From NCBI GenBank assembly GCA_964654185.1, contig CAZZIE010000013.1, forward strand, positions 1 through 51,314: DNA of 51,314 nt, written 5' to 3'. The DNA comes from CAYFQV01 sp964654185 (GTDB lineage: Bacteria; Spirochaetota; Spirochaetia; DSM-27196; PWMO01). Below the pieces are notes generated by a model. It saw only the letters and a list, made by a program, of their open reading frames with translations, did no database searches and was not told where the DNA came from. Both the position numbers and the translations under genes were made by a program. Positions 8,084 through 15,947 of this stretch are shown piece after piece (the first letter of the stretch is position 1; each line of letters begins with the position of its first letter).

Positions 8084-10169
8084 GGGCTGCCTCCTCGACC
8101 TTCACGGCGGCCGCCTTGTAGGCGGGCTCGAAGCTGTAGGGATCGAAGGCGGGATAGGTGAGCCAGTTGGCCTGGCGATAGTGCATGGGCACAAAGAGCT
8201 GTCCCGGCTGGACCGCCTCCTCGATCTTCACCTTCACCTCGGCGCTGCCGCGGCGGGAGCTGAGCTTCACCCAGTCGCCCGCCTCGAGGCCCAGACGCTC
8301 TGCGTCCTGAGGATGTATCTCGACGTAGCAATCCGCTGAGCTCAGCTTGTTGAGCATGGCGACCTTGCCTGTGCGCGTCTGCGTGTGGAACTGCACGACG
8401 GTGCCGCGCCCCGTAAGAAGCAGGAAGGGGTACTCCTCGTCGGGTGACTCCGGAAGCGGCCGGGGCGGATCGAAGAGGAGTTTCATCCGGCCGTTGTCGG
8501 TGAAGAACTTCCCGTCAGAGAAGAGTCGGCGCTCCTGCTCCTGCGGACGCTCTCCTTCGGGATAGGGCCACTGAATGCCGCCGTTGTCGATGAGCTCCTG
8601 GTAGCCGCGGATCCCGGTGATGTCGCAGGGTCGGCCCCGGCTCGTACGCTGGAGAATGCGGAAGACCGCCTCCGGGCTGGACCACTCCGAGAGGAGCTCG
8701 CCGCATCCCCAGCGGTCGGCGATCATCCGGAAGATATCGAAGTCGGACTTTGCTTCGCCCGGCGGATCCTGCACCTTCTGAACAATGCCGATCCGCCGCT
8801 CCGAGTTGATGAAGGTGCCGTCCTTCTCACCGCTGCCGGCTGCGGGCAGGAAGAGGTCCGCCACCTGGGCCGTTTCGGTGGAGCCGTACAGGTCCTGCAC
8901 CACCAGGAAGTCGAGCTTCTTCATGGCCTCGAAGAAATCGGTCTTGTTGATCCAGGAGTGGGCGGGGTTGGTGGCGATGATCCAGAGCGCCTTGATCTCC
9001 CCGTCGGCAACCTTCTCCAGAATGCGGTGATAGGGAAGGCTGTTCTTCTGCGGGATCACATCCTCGGGAATACCCAGGATCTCCGCGGTCTCCCTGCGGT
9101 CCTCGGCCTTCGTGAAGTCCCGAAGGGCGTAGAGGGCGGTGGTGTTGCTGTAGAGGCGGGACCCCATGGCGTTGGCCTGACCGGTAATGGAGTTCGGCCC
9201 CGTCCCGGGCCGCCCGATATTCCCGGTGAGCACGCAGATGTTGATTATGGCCTGGGCGGTCCGCACCGCCTGGTGGCTCTGGTTGACCCCCATGGTCCAC
9301 CAGATGGAGACCGCCTCGCGCTCGTGGATGTCCCGGACCAGCGCTTCCAGGTCCTCAACGGACAACCCCGACTCCCCGGCGGCGCGCTCCAGGGTGAACT
9401 CCGCGACGTTCGCCGCAAGCTCGTCGAACCCCTCGGTGTGGGCCTCCACGAAGTCGTGATCGATCCAGTCGCGCCGGATGAGCTCGTTGATAACGGCGTA
9501 GAGCACCGTGAGGTCGGACTTCGGATAGAGGGGCAGGTGCGCATCCGCCGCCGCAGCGGTCTTGGTCCGCCGCGGGTCCAGAACCACGATCTTGCGATCC
9601 TTCCTGTTCATCTGCACGCGGTTCCACATGATCGGATGAGAAATGGTGGGGTTCGCGCCGACAAAGATGAGAAGATCCGACTCCTCGAAGTCGGTGTAGG
9701 TGAAGGGCGGTGCGTCGAAGCCGAAGGCCTGCTTGTACGCGACGGCAGCAGTGGCCATGCACTGCCGCGTGTTACCGTCGCCGTGGACCATGCCCATGCC
9801 GAACTTGCCGAGTGCGCCGAGAAAGGCCATCTCCTCCATGGGGATCTGTCCGGTGCTCAGGAAGGCGGCCGATTCCGGGCCATGCTCGTCGAGCACCCCT
9901 TTGAAGCGCGAGACGAAGGTGTCCAGCGCGGTATCCCAGTCGACCGCCTCGAGCTCACCCTGTGCGTTGCGCAGTAGCGGCGTCGAGGTGCGGTCCTCCG
10001 CCGCGAAGGGCTTCAGGAGATGGAACCCCTTCGGACAGGACTTGCCCAGGTTCACGGGGTACTCCTTGTTGGGCATGACCTTCTCGGGAACCCCGTCGGT
10101 GACGGTCACATCCAGGTTACAGCCGACCGAGCAGTAGCTGCAGGTTGTTCGAATGGTCTCAGTACTCAT
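8070..10169 (-). CDS. nasA: assimilatory-type nitrate reductase catalytic subunit
   Basis: 699-residue molybdopterin oxidoreductase. The N-terminus binds one [4Fe-4S] cluster through Cys10, Cys13, Cys17 and Cys45 (TTCSYCSVGC ... GKSCPKG). The likely molybdenum ligand is Cys137 in GNTRQCMAT, as in Nas/Nap nitrate reductases rather than the Asp of NarG. The C-terminal dinucleotide-binding domain begins near LLLTGRGTV. No twin-arginine signal is present, so it acts in the cytoplasm. It lacks the extra C-terminal [2Fe-2S] domain of some NasA proteins, and no FAD/NADH subunit or nitrite reductase lies in the window, so its electron donor (perhaps ferredoxin) is encoded elsewhere. GAAGGAG precedes ATG. 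Formate dehydrogenase is the main alternative, but narK next door favours nitrate. Confidence 0.85.
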   Translation of the reverse strand: MSTETIRTTCSYCSVGCNLDVTVTDGVPEKVMPNKEYPVNLGKSCPKGFHLLKPFAAEDRTSTPLLRNAQGELEAVDWDTALDTFVSRFKGVLDEHGPESAAFLSTGQIPMEEMAFLGALGKFGMGMVHGDGNTRQCMATAAVAYKQAFGFDAPPFTYTDFEESDLLIFVGANPTISHPIMWNRVQMNRKDRKIVVLDPRRTKTAAAADAHLPLYPKSDLTVLYAVINELIRRDWIDHDFVEAHTEGFDELAANVAEFTLERAAGESGLSVEDLEALVRDIHEREAVSIWWTMGVNQSHQAVRTAQAIINICVLTGNIGRPGTGPNSITGQANAMGSRLYSNTTALYALRDFTKAEDRRETAEILGIPEDVIPQKNSLPYHRILEKVADGEIKALWIIATNPAHSWINKTDFFEAMKKLDFLVVQDLYGSTETAQVADLFLPAAGSGEKDGTFINSERRIGIVQKVQDPPGEAKSDFDIFRMIADRWGCGELLSEWSSPEAVFRILQRTSRGRPCDITGIRGYQELIDNGGIQWPYPEGERPQEQERRLFSDGKFFTDNGRMKLLFDPPRPLPESPDEEYPFLLLTGRGTVVQFHTQTRTGKVAMLNKLSSADCYVEIHPQDAERLGLEAGDWVKLSSRRGSAEVKVKIEEAVQPGQLFVPMHYRQANWLTYPAFDPYSFEPAYKAAAVKVEEAAHATA

Positions 10170-11487
10170 GGACAGCTCCTTCTCCGCCGAACCGGCGGCG
10201 CAGAATCAAGGCAATGGCGATCGACACAATTGCCAGGACGATGTATACGATGAATCCCCGGGACCAGCCGGCCGTTCCGAAAAGGTCCACGAAGAGTCCG
10301 AGCAGCGGGGGGACCACGAAGCCGCCGAAGGCACCGAGTCCTCCGACCCATCCCGCCGCGCCGCCGACCGCCTCGGGCACGTACTTCGCAACCAGTTTGA
10401 ACACCGCAGCGTTCCCGGTCCCCATGCCCACGGCAATGATCAGCTCACCGATGAGGGACAAAGCGAAACCGAGATTGAAGACCAGGAGCATCGCTCCAAT
10501 GAGGACCAGGGTGAAGCTGAGGATCGCGATGCGCTCACCACCGAAGCGGTCACTCACGTGGCCGCCGTAGACCCGGATTACCGAGGCAAGGAGGGAGAAG
10601 CCGACCCCGCCGAGGAGGCCTGCCACCGGTGCGCTGACGCCGTGAAGTATCTGCCAGTAGGATGGAAACCACGAAGTGAGGGCGAGAAAGCCACCGAATG
10701 AGGTGAAGTAGAGAACCACCAGGGCCCAGGTGCGCCCGACCCTGGCCGACACCTTGAGTGCTTCGACGGCCTTCCCGGAAGGAAAGAGCTCCTGCCCCAT
10801 GCGCCCGGACACGTCCCGGGAGGTTGCCGCGTCATGACCCCTGGCTCGGAGCTGGAAGTAGTAGGCGTCGTGGGCAATGAGGATGTAGATGATGGTTCCA
10901 ATGATCAGGAAGGCGAGCCACGCGGCATACGCGCCGATCACGCCCCAGGCAGCGAGGACCAACGGGATGAGAAGGGTGAAGATGCCCGGCGCCATGTTGC
11001 CCAGCCCGGCGTAGGTGCCCAGGGCAATGCCCTGGCGCTTCTGCGGATACCAGTAGGAGGTCTGGGGAATGCCCACCGAGAAGGTCGCAACGCCGCAGCC
11101 GCTCAGGGCGCCGAAGACGAGGATGAGCGGATAGAGGTCGGAGGTGAGCTTCTCGGGAAAGGTCAAGAGCAGAATGAGGGTCACCCCTCCGAGCCCGATG
11201 ATGGAGAGCACCAGCAATGTTGTGAGGGGACGCTTTCCGCCAACCTTGTCGACCCAGGCACCGAAGGGGATCCGCAGTAGTGATCCAGTGAGCTGGGGGA
11301 TAGCCACCAGGAGGCCGAGCATGGTGCCGGAAAGCGCCATGGCCTCCTTGAAATAGGGACCCGTCGGGCCGTACAGTGAGACTGCAGCGAAACCGACGAA
11401 GAATCCCAGAGTGGCCGAAATCAGCCCTGCCCGGGGATTGCTCTTGAGTCCGTATTGTTCTTTCAATGGTTTCGAAGCATCGGCCAT
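10159..11487 (-). CDS. narK: nitrate/nitrite transporter, MFS family
   Basis: About 442 residues with twelve predicted helices in the inner membrane. Two Gly-rich nitrate-porter signatures are present: GTYAGLGNMAPGIFTLL in the first half, and GMGTGNAAVFKLV followed by GWVGGLGAFGGF in the second. It imports nitrate or exchanges nitrate for nitrite. I place the start at ATG 11487, which has GGGAG seven bases upstream; an upstream GTG at 11515-11517 would add ten charged residues and has no ribosome site. The stop overlaps the reductase start by 11 bases, making this the first gene of a five-gene operon (narK, nasA, mobA, membrane protein, ric). It is divergent from the CRP/FNR regulator. Confidence 0.92.
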   Translation of the reverse strand: MADASKPLKEQYGLKSNPRAGLISATLGFFVGFAAVSLYGPTGPYFKEAMALSGTMLGLLVAIPQLTGSLLRIPFGAWVDKVGGKRPLTTLLVLSIIGLGGVTLILLLTFPEKLTSDLYPLILVFGALSGCGVATFSVGIPQTSYWYPQKRQGIALGTYAGLGNMAPGIFTLLIPLVLAAWGVIGAYAAWLAFLIIGTIIYILIAHDAYYFQLRARGHDAATSRDVSGRMGQELFPSGKAVEALKVSARVGRTWALVVLYFTSFGGFLALTSWFPSYWQILHGVSAPVAGLLGGVGFSLLASVIRVYGGHVSDRFGGERIAILSFTLVLIGAMLLVFNLGFALSLIGELIIAVGMGTGNAAVFKLVAKYVPEAVGGAAGWVGGLGAFGGFVVPPLLGLFVDLFGTAGWSRGFIVYIVLAIVSIAIALILRRRFGGEGAVHEY

Positions 11488-11563
11488 TTCGTGCTCCCGT
11501 CGTGGTGCTCGCACCACCTGCAGTGTGTGATCCAGTGCTTATTACACGCTAACACTACGGCGG

Positions 11564-11592
11564 AATTGATGACCAGGGCGGTAACCTATGTT
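11564..11592 (+). promoter_or_regulatory. promoter of the CRP/FNR gene
   Basis: AATTGA (11564-11569), 17 bp, TATGTT (11587-11592). Predicted start near 11599, giving a leader of about 12 nt without a Shine-Dalgarno. The -35 is weak, as expected for an activated or autoregulated promoter. Confidence 0.4.
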
Positions 11593-11594
11593 AC
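11581..11594. promoter_or_regulatory. GTAAC-N4-GTTAC palindrome on the CRP/FNR promoter
   Basis: GTAACCTATGTTAC is a perfect 5-4-5 inverted repeat that covers the proposed -10 of the regulator gene, a position that suits autorepression. It also lies 42-56 bp upstream of plausible narK transcription starts on the other strand (candidate -10 hexamers at 11539-11544 and 11552-11557), a range used by CRP/FNR activators. A second copy is at 1703-1716. Confidence 0.55.
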
Positions 11595-11610
11595 GCTTGC
11601 AGGCGAATTC

Positions 11611-12336
11611 ATGAACAGAACGGGCGATACCGGGACGGGCCACGGCGGATCAAGGGATGCCGAATCTCTGGCCAGGACAACGCTGTTTACCGGCGTGCCC
11701 CGCTATCGCATTGTGGGACTGCTTCAGAAGTACCGTTTCGGCATTCGAGAGTGTGAAGACGGACAGATTATTCGCGTTCGCGGAGAGGAGTACACGGATC
11801 TGCTGTTGGTGCTTCGAGGCTCCCTGGAGGCCCAGATAGATGACTTGGCCGGCCACGTACTCCGGGTCGAAACACTTCCCGCCGGCAGCGTCGTCGCCTC
11901 AGCAATCCTCTTCGCAGACCTGAACTTCCTGCCGGTGACGATTCGCGCCATGGGAAACGTGCGTCTTGCCGTGCTCTCCCGCACCACCGTTCTGGCACTG
12001 GCCCGGGAGGAAGAGACAATTCTGTCGGCTCTCCTGCGCGACATGGGCAACCGCGCCGCCTTCCTGGCGGAGAAGCTGCGGCTCATGCAGTTTGCATCGA
12101 TTGAAGAGAAGCTCGCGGTCTACCTCATTGATCAGGCCGACCGCGCCGGCTGCCAGGAGTTCGACCTTCCCCACACCAAACGCGAGCTCGCCGAGATCTT
12201 CGGCGTCACCCGCCCCTCCCTCTCCCGGGTCTTCCTCCGCCTCTGCGAGGAATCGATCATCTCCCAGCAGGGCCGCCACGTCACCATCCACGACCCCGAA
12301 GAGCTCCGGGAGATCGCCGAGAACGTGGCGGAGTAG
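11611..12336 (+). CDS. CRP/FNR-family transcription regulator
   Basis: 241-residue DNA-binding protein: an N-terminal cyclic-nucleotide-type beta-barrel sensor domain (about 20-130), a dimerisation helix (about 135-165), and a winged helix-turn-helix reading ELAEIFGVTRPSLSRVFLRL near the C-terminus. There is no N-terminal Cys cluster, so it is not an oxygen-sensing Fe-S FNR; a haem/NO-sensing DNR-type or ligand-binding regulator is likelier. I chose ATG 11611 because upstream in-frame codons run through the promoter palindrome; ATG 11569 is the alternative. It is divergent from narK, so the nitrate operon is the obvious target, and the Ric protein in that operon hints that NO or nitrite may be the signal. 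Confidence 0.88.
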   Translation: MNRTGDTGTGHGGSRDAESLARTTLFTGVPRYRIVGLLQKYRFGIRECEDGQIIRVRGEEYTDLLLVLRGSLEAQIDDLAGHVLRVETLPAGSVVASAILFADLNFLPVTIRAMGNVRLAVLSRTTVLALAREEETILSALLRDMGNRAAFLAEKLRLMQFASIEEKLAVYLIDQADRAGCQEFDLPHTKRELAEIFGVTRPSLSRVFLRLCEESIISQQGRHVTIHDPEELREIAENVAE

Positions 12337-12393
12337 AGGCGGGCTTCCACAGCATCTCCTCGCCGCCCCCAGACAAGAACCCCCACACAACAA

Positions 12394-12422
12394 GGGGCTG
12401 CCCGGATTCACCGAGCAGCCCC
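12394..12422. terminator. bidirectional hairpin terminator
   Basis: GGGGCTGC (12394-12401) pairs with GCAGCCCC (12415-12422), with an inner CGG/CCG pairing in the loop. It lies between the convergent CRP/FNR and lipoprotein genes. An AACAAG-type A-rich flank on the left serves the minus strand, and a short GCTTTGCATT on the right serves the plus strand. Confidence 0.65.
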
Positions 12423-12457
12423 GCTGCTTTGCATTCCGACGTTCGACTCAGAGGTGA

Positions 12458-14734
12458 TCAGTTACCGCCGCCGACGTCGCTACCGTAATAGTCGAAGGCG
12501 AATCCGTACAGGTTCTCACCGGTACTGCTGCCCACAATTGGATCGCCGGTGTTCCACGTGGAGACCTCGAGCTTGAGTGCCGTCACGCCGTCAGGGAGTC
12601 GGAATACGCCCGGAGCGTCCCGGGAACTGTCGAACTTGTCCAATGACTGCGTTAAAACACCGCCGGTCAGATTCGTGAGCTGGGCGTCCGTCACTGATGC
12701 CGTGGAGTAGAGAACGGCAACTTCCACGTCCCGCGCGTAGTTCGAAGAGTCGACAATGCTATCGGTTATCCACACGCGGACGAATCTCTCCTGGGAGAAA
12801 TCGCCCTGCGACCCGAGGGGGGCGTCAAGAAAGAGAGTGTGCACGGTGTCCTGCATTGCCTGCACGGTGTACTCCGTTTCCTCCTCAATGGCGGTCATAA
12901 CGCCTTCGCTCAGATCGATGGTTTGACCGCCAAATCCAATGTCTGTCGCGGTTACGAAGTCCGCCCAACCATAGGGCCCGTCGGCGATCATGCCGAAGCC
13001 GAACGACCCCACAAAGCCCGGGTCAGATGCCCCGTAGGGCCGTATCCGAATCACCTGCTGTTCTGCGGGGGAAGCAACGAACTTCGCAGTCTCGGGACTC
13101 GCAACATCCGGATACGGGGAATCGAAGTTGGCACCCGTCGTACCGGAGTAGGTGATGAAGTCACCACTCCCGGCGTCGTAATAGAGAGTGACGTCGACGT
13201 CTCCGGCGTAAGTTCCGCTGCCACTGAAGGCATCGTCGACGAAGAACTCATAGGGAGCGCCGGGAACGACACTGTAGGTGTAATAGAGCTCGTCGCTTAT
13301 GTCCGAGGTAGCATCCTGGTATTGCACCCCGAGGTCGACCGCCACCGCGTTGCCCGGAGTTGCCGCTCCGGTGACGTTCTGCAGACCGGAGAGGAGCGAA
13401 ATCGTGGCCGTTCCCCCGGTAGTGGTGAACGTCGCAGTGGTCGGGCTGACCCCGCCGTTGTTGGTCTCATCCGTCTCGGCAATGGCGTTCCCCGGGTCGA
13501 CGCGGGCACCGGCGTAGTACTCACCGTCCGGGACCGAGGTGCTCTGGGACTGCAGGTAGGTGTTGATCTCGTCCAGGGTGACCGTCACATAGTCAACGGT
13601 GCCGGCGTCACTGCTGATCGAAGATGCATACACCGGAATGTCCCCCTGACCAAGGGTTGCGTCCGAAGAGAGGTACACCTCATAGCCGACGTCGGCGACG
13701 TCGGCGGTGCCGGCGTTTTCAATGGCGACTTCGATCCCGGTGACGTTGCTCTGCTGGTCGAGCTGGTAGACGACACTTTCGATTTTCAGGTCGGTGGTCG
13801 TCCCGCCACTCCCTCCGGGACCGCTCAGAAACTGCGTCCCCGAAGTTACCTCGAAGTTGTTGTCTTCATTTGTCTCCGCGACATTGTTGCCCGGATCAAT
13901 GCCGGCAATACCGTAATAGGTGCCGTCGGCGTAGGAGATGTTGTTCGTCTGGATGTAGGTGGCAATCTCGTCGAAGGTCACGACCACGGTCTGCGTCCCG
14001 TTCGCCGGAACATTCACGGCGCCGGCGTACACGCGGGTATCCTGCAGGTCGGGACTCTCATCCACGGACAGGAAGAACCTGAACTCGACGTCATTCGCAT
14101 CCGCGCTGCCGGTGTTTGCGAACGCCATGGTTACGCTCTCAACGAGCTCCTGCTGCTGATCAAGGTTGAAGGCCACGCTGTTGACCATGAGATCAACGTC
14201 ACCGGTTCCGCCGCCACCCCCGCCGTCACTGGCGCCGCCGATGAATCCGGTTGAGGAGCTGACGCCGGTGTTGTTCTGCTCGTTGGACTCGTCAATGTCT
14301 TCGCCGGGGTCCAGGATGACACCGACGTAGTAGTTCGCAGGGTTGAGCGAAACGCCGTTGGAGTTGATGTATTGTTGAATCTGCGTGGTGAGGGCCACCG
14401 TTTCCTGGTCGCCGGCGTCGACGGTAATGGTGTCTTGGAAAACGGTGATGTCGTCGCTGCTGTTGGTACCGACGATCTGATTGCTCGACACCACCACCCG
14501 GTACTCGGCGTTCAGTGCCGGGGCGTCACCGTTGTTGGTAATGATGAACTCAACGCCGGTAACGGATCCGGTGCTCGTATCGACGGAGAACTCGATCGCC
14601 CCAACGGCGAGGTCCGCCTGGGGATCGAAGTCGTCCGGGGGTCCGCCGCCCAGGGCGTTGAACAGGGCGGGACATCCCGAGAGCAGGATGGTAAGGAGAA
14701 GAACCAGCGGTATCCAGAGTAGCAACTTTTTCAC
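12458..14734 (-). CDS. lipoprotein with three CARDB-type repeats
   Basis: 758-residue exported lipoprotein, probably surface or periplasmic. The signal peptide MKKLLLWIPLVLLLTILLSG runs directly into lipidated Cys21. Three adhesion-like immunoglobulin-fold repeats (about 45-160, 175-300, 310-435) each end in the same hairpin: DPGEDIDESNEQNN, DPGNNVAETNEDNN, DPGNAIAETDETNN. This is the hallmark of CARDB (cell adhesion related) domains and suggests calcium-binding loops. Gly/Ser linkers separate the repeats. The C-terminal 320 residues are acidic beta-rich sequence that I do not recognise. I placed the start at GTG 14734, with GAGGAG nine bases upstream, because the longer frame adds charged residues before the signal peptide. 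It is transcribed alone. Confidence 0.85.
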   Translation of the reverse strand: MKKLLLWIPLVLLLTILLSGCPALFNALGGGPPDDFDPQADLAVGAIEFSVDTSTGSVTGVEFIITNNGDAPALNAEYRVVVSSNQIVGTNSSDDITVFQDTITVDAGDQETVALTTQIQQYINSNGVSLNPANYYVGVILDPGEDIDESNEQNNTGVSSSTGFIGGASDGGGGGGTGDVDLMVNSVAFNLDQQQELVESVTMAFANTGSADANDVEFRFFLSVDESPDLQDTRVYAGAVNVPANGTQTVVVTFDEIATYIQTNNISYADGTYYGIAGIDPGNNVAETNEDNNFEVTSGTQFLSGPGGSGGTTTDLKIESVVYQLDQQSNVTGIEVAIENAGTADVADVGYEVYLSSDATLGQGDIPVYASSISSDAGTVDYVTVTLDEINTYLQSQSTSVPDGEYYAGARVDPGNAIAETDETNNGGVSPTTATFTTTGGTATISLLSGLQNVTGAATPGNAVAVDLGVQYQDATSDISDELYYTYSVVPGAPYEFFVDDAFSGSGTYAGDVDVTLYYDAGSGDFITYSGTTGANFDSPYPDVASPETAKFVASPAEQQVIRIRPYGASDPGFVGSFGFGMIADGPYGWADFVTATDIGFGGQTIDLSEGVMTAIEEETEYTVQAMQDTVHTLFLDAPLGSQGDFSQERFVRVWITDSIVDSSNYARDVEVAVLYSTASVTDAQLTNLTGGVLTQSLDKFDSSRDAPGVFRLPDGVTALKLEVSTWNTGDPIVGSSTGENLYGFAFDYYGSDVGGGN

Positions 14735-14784
14735 TGTCTGCGCTCCTCGTAACAATTCGTTAGGATCATCTTTGCAGGCAGGCA

Positions 14785-14798
14785 CGGCACGCGTGCCG
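14785..14798. promoter_or_regulatory. palindrome upstream of the lipoprotein gene
   Basis: CGGCACGCGTGCCG is a perfect 14-bp palindrome 50 bp before the lipoprotein start, just downstream of an AT-rich stretch with TATAAA on the minus strand (complement of 14821-14826). It may be an operator or a leader hairpin. Confidence 0.35.
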
Positions 14799-14935
14799 CC
14801 TTAACCTGACTATGCCAGTAATTTATAGCGTTACTCAGATTTAATCCATATGACGGACCATGTCATGGACGTTTCTCACAACTTCCTGTTACCAGGGTCG
14901 ATGCCGACGGACCGCGCCCGCGACCGTTCCCGGGG

Positions 14936-14964
14936 TTTCCCTGCGGTCGGTTCGCCTTCATAAT
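14936..14964 (+). promoter_or_regulatory. promoter of the usp-BCCT operon
   Basis: TTTCCC (14936-14941), 17 bp, CATAAT (14959-14964). The -10 is good and the -35 weak. The -10 sits inside the inverted repeat at 14950-14971. Confidence 0.4.
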
Positions 14965-14971
14965 GGCGAAC
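14950..14971. promoter_or_regulatory. inverted repeat bracketing the usp -10
   Basis: GTTCGCC (14950-14956) and GGCGAAC (14965-14971) are perfect complements around TTCATAAT. Binding here would cover the -10 of the universal stress protein / betaine transporter operon, so it is a candidate osmotic or stress operator. Confidence 0.5.
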
Positions 14972-15020
14972 GGACGGATGGCGCCGTACGGGCGGACAAC
15001 ATTGAACAAGGAGCGAGCCT

Positions 15021-15947
15021 GTGTTCTCCACTGCGCTGTTACCCGTGAGCTTTCGGGAGTCCATGAGCAGGATCCACGCCATGCTCACCTTCCTGCACAA
15101 CTTCGACACGGAGCGGGTCGTCTTTCTTCACGTGAGCAGCGGCCCCGTCACCGCCGGGACGGAGCGGAAGCTGCAAGCCTTTCGCGACCAGGCGGCGCGG
15201 GACCTGGCCGAGGCGCGAGCCGCCGCCGGGGAGGAAGCTGCGCAGATGCAGGAACTGGTCCTGGACACGCGTGTTCACTCCGGCTCTCCGGCCTTCGAGA
15301 TCGCCGTGACGGCTCGGGAAGTAGATGCGGACTTCATATACTTTCCCTGGAAACGGAAGAGCTGGATCCAGCAGACCCTGATCGGGAGTACCACCCGGGA
15401 CGTCATTCGCCTGAGTAATCTGCCGATCTTCGTCTCCAAACAGCGCGGGGTGAAGTCGCCGGAGGAGCCCTTTCGGGTTCTCTACCCGACCAACTTCCAG
15501 AGTACCGACCGCTACGTCATTCCCTACCTGCGCTATCCCGGACTTGCCGCAGACGATCTGATCCTCCTCAACGCCCACGACCGCGCGCCGGATCCCACCG
15601 CCGAGAGCCGGCAGGAGCGGTGGTGCACGGAGAACCTCAGCCGCCTCACTGAGGAGGTGAAGGACAACTTCACCGAGGTGGAACCCGTATCCATGACGGG
15701 CAGCCCCCGGCGGGTCGTGCCGCGGATGGTCCGGCGCAACAGCGTGGACCTGGTGATCCTGGGCAAGTCCGATCAGGAGAGCGCTCTCACCGCCATGATG
15801 GGGTCGGTCGCGGAGGAGATTGCGAAGAGCGCCCGCTGCTCGGTCTTCGTAGTGAGCCGGGCGTACCAGCCGCCGGCGGAATCGGCGACACCCGAAACGA
15901 CCGGCACCCGCGAGGACGCCGACCACGGCAGAGGAGGCGCGAAATGA
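15021..15947 (+). CDS. tandem-domain universal stress protein
   Basis: 308 residues with two UspA-like alpha/beta domains: about 1-142, ending in LIGSTTRDVIRLSNLPIFV, and about 150-285, ending in MMGSVAEEIAKSARCSVFVV. The G-x2-G-x9-S/T nucleotide loop is degenerate in both halves, so ATP binding is uncertain. A 25-residue polar tail follows. GTG start with AAGGAG seven bases upstream. Its stop overlaps the ATG of the BCCT transporter (ATGA), so the two are translationally coupled. UspA proteins encoded beside osmolyte transporters are known to tune them (TeaD with TeaABC in Halomonas), so control of betaine uptake is the likely role. Confidence 0.85.
   Translation: MFSTALLPVSFRESMSRIHAMLTFLHNFDTERVVFLHVSSGPVTAGTERKLQAFRDQAARDLAEARAAAGEEAAQMQELVLDTRVHSGSPAFEIAVTAREVDADFIYFPWKRKSWIQQTLIGSTTRDVIRLSNLPIFVSKQRGVKSPEEPFRVLYPTNFQSTDRYVIPYLRYPGLAADDLILLNAHDRAPDPTAESRQERWCTENLSRLTEEVKDNFTEVEPVSMTGSPRRVVPRMVRRNSVDLVILGKSDQESALTAMMGSVAEEIAKSARCSVFVVSRAYQPPAESATPETTGTREDADHGRGGAK

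Noticed and set aside
11455..11610. N-terminal extension of the CRP/FNR protein
   Set aside because: It would run through the divergent narK promoter region and the GTAAC palindrome, and the added residues have no family match.
12839..14254. Open frame antisense to the lipoprotein
   Set aside because: Translation repeats because the sense strand has CARDB repeats; no coding features of its own.
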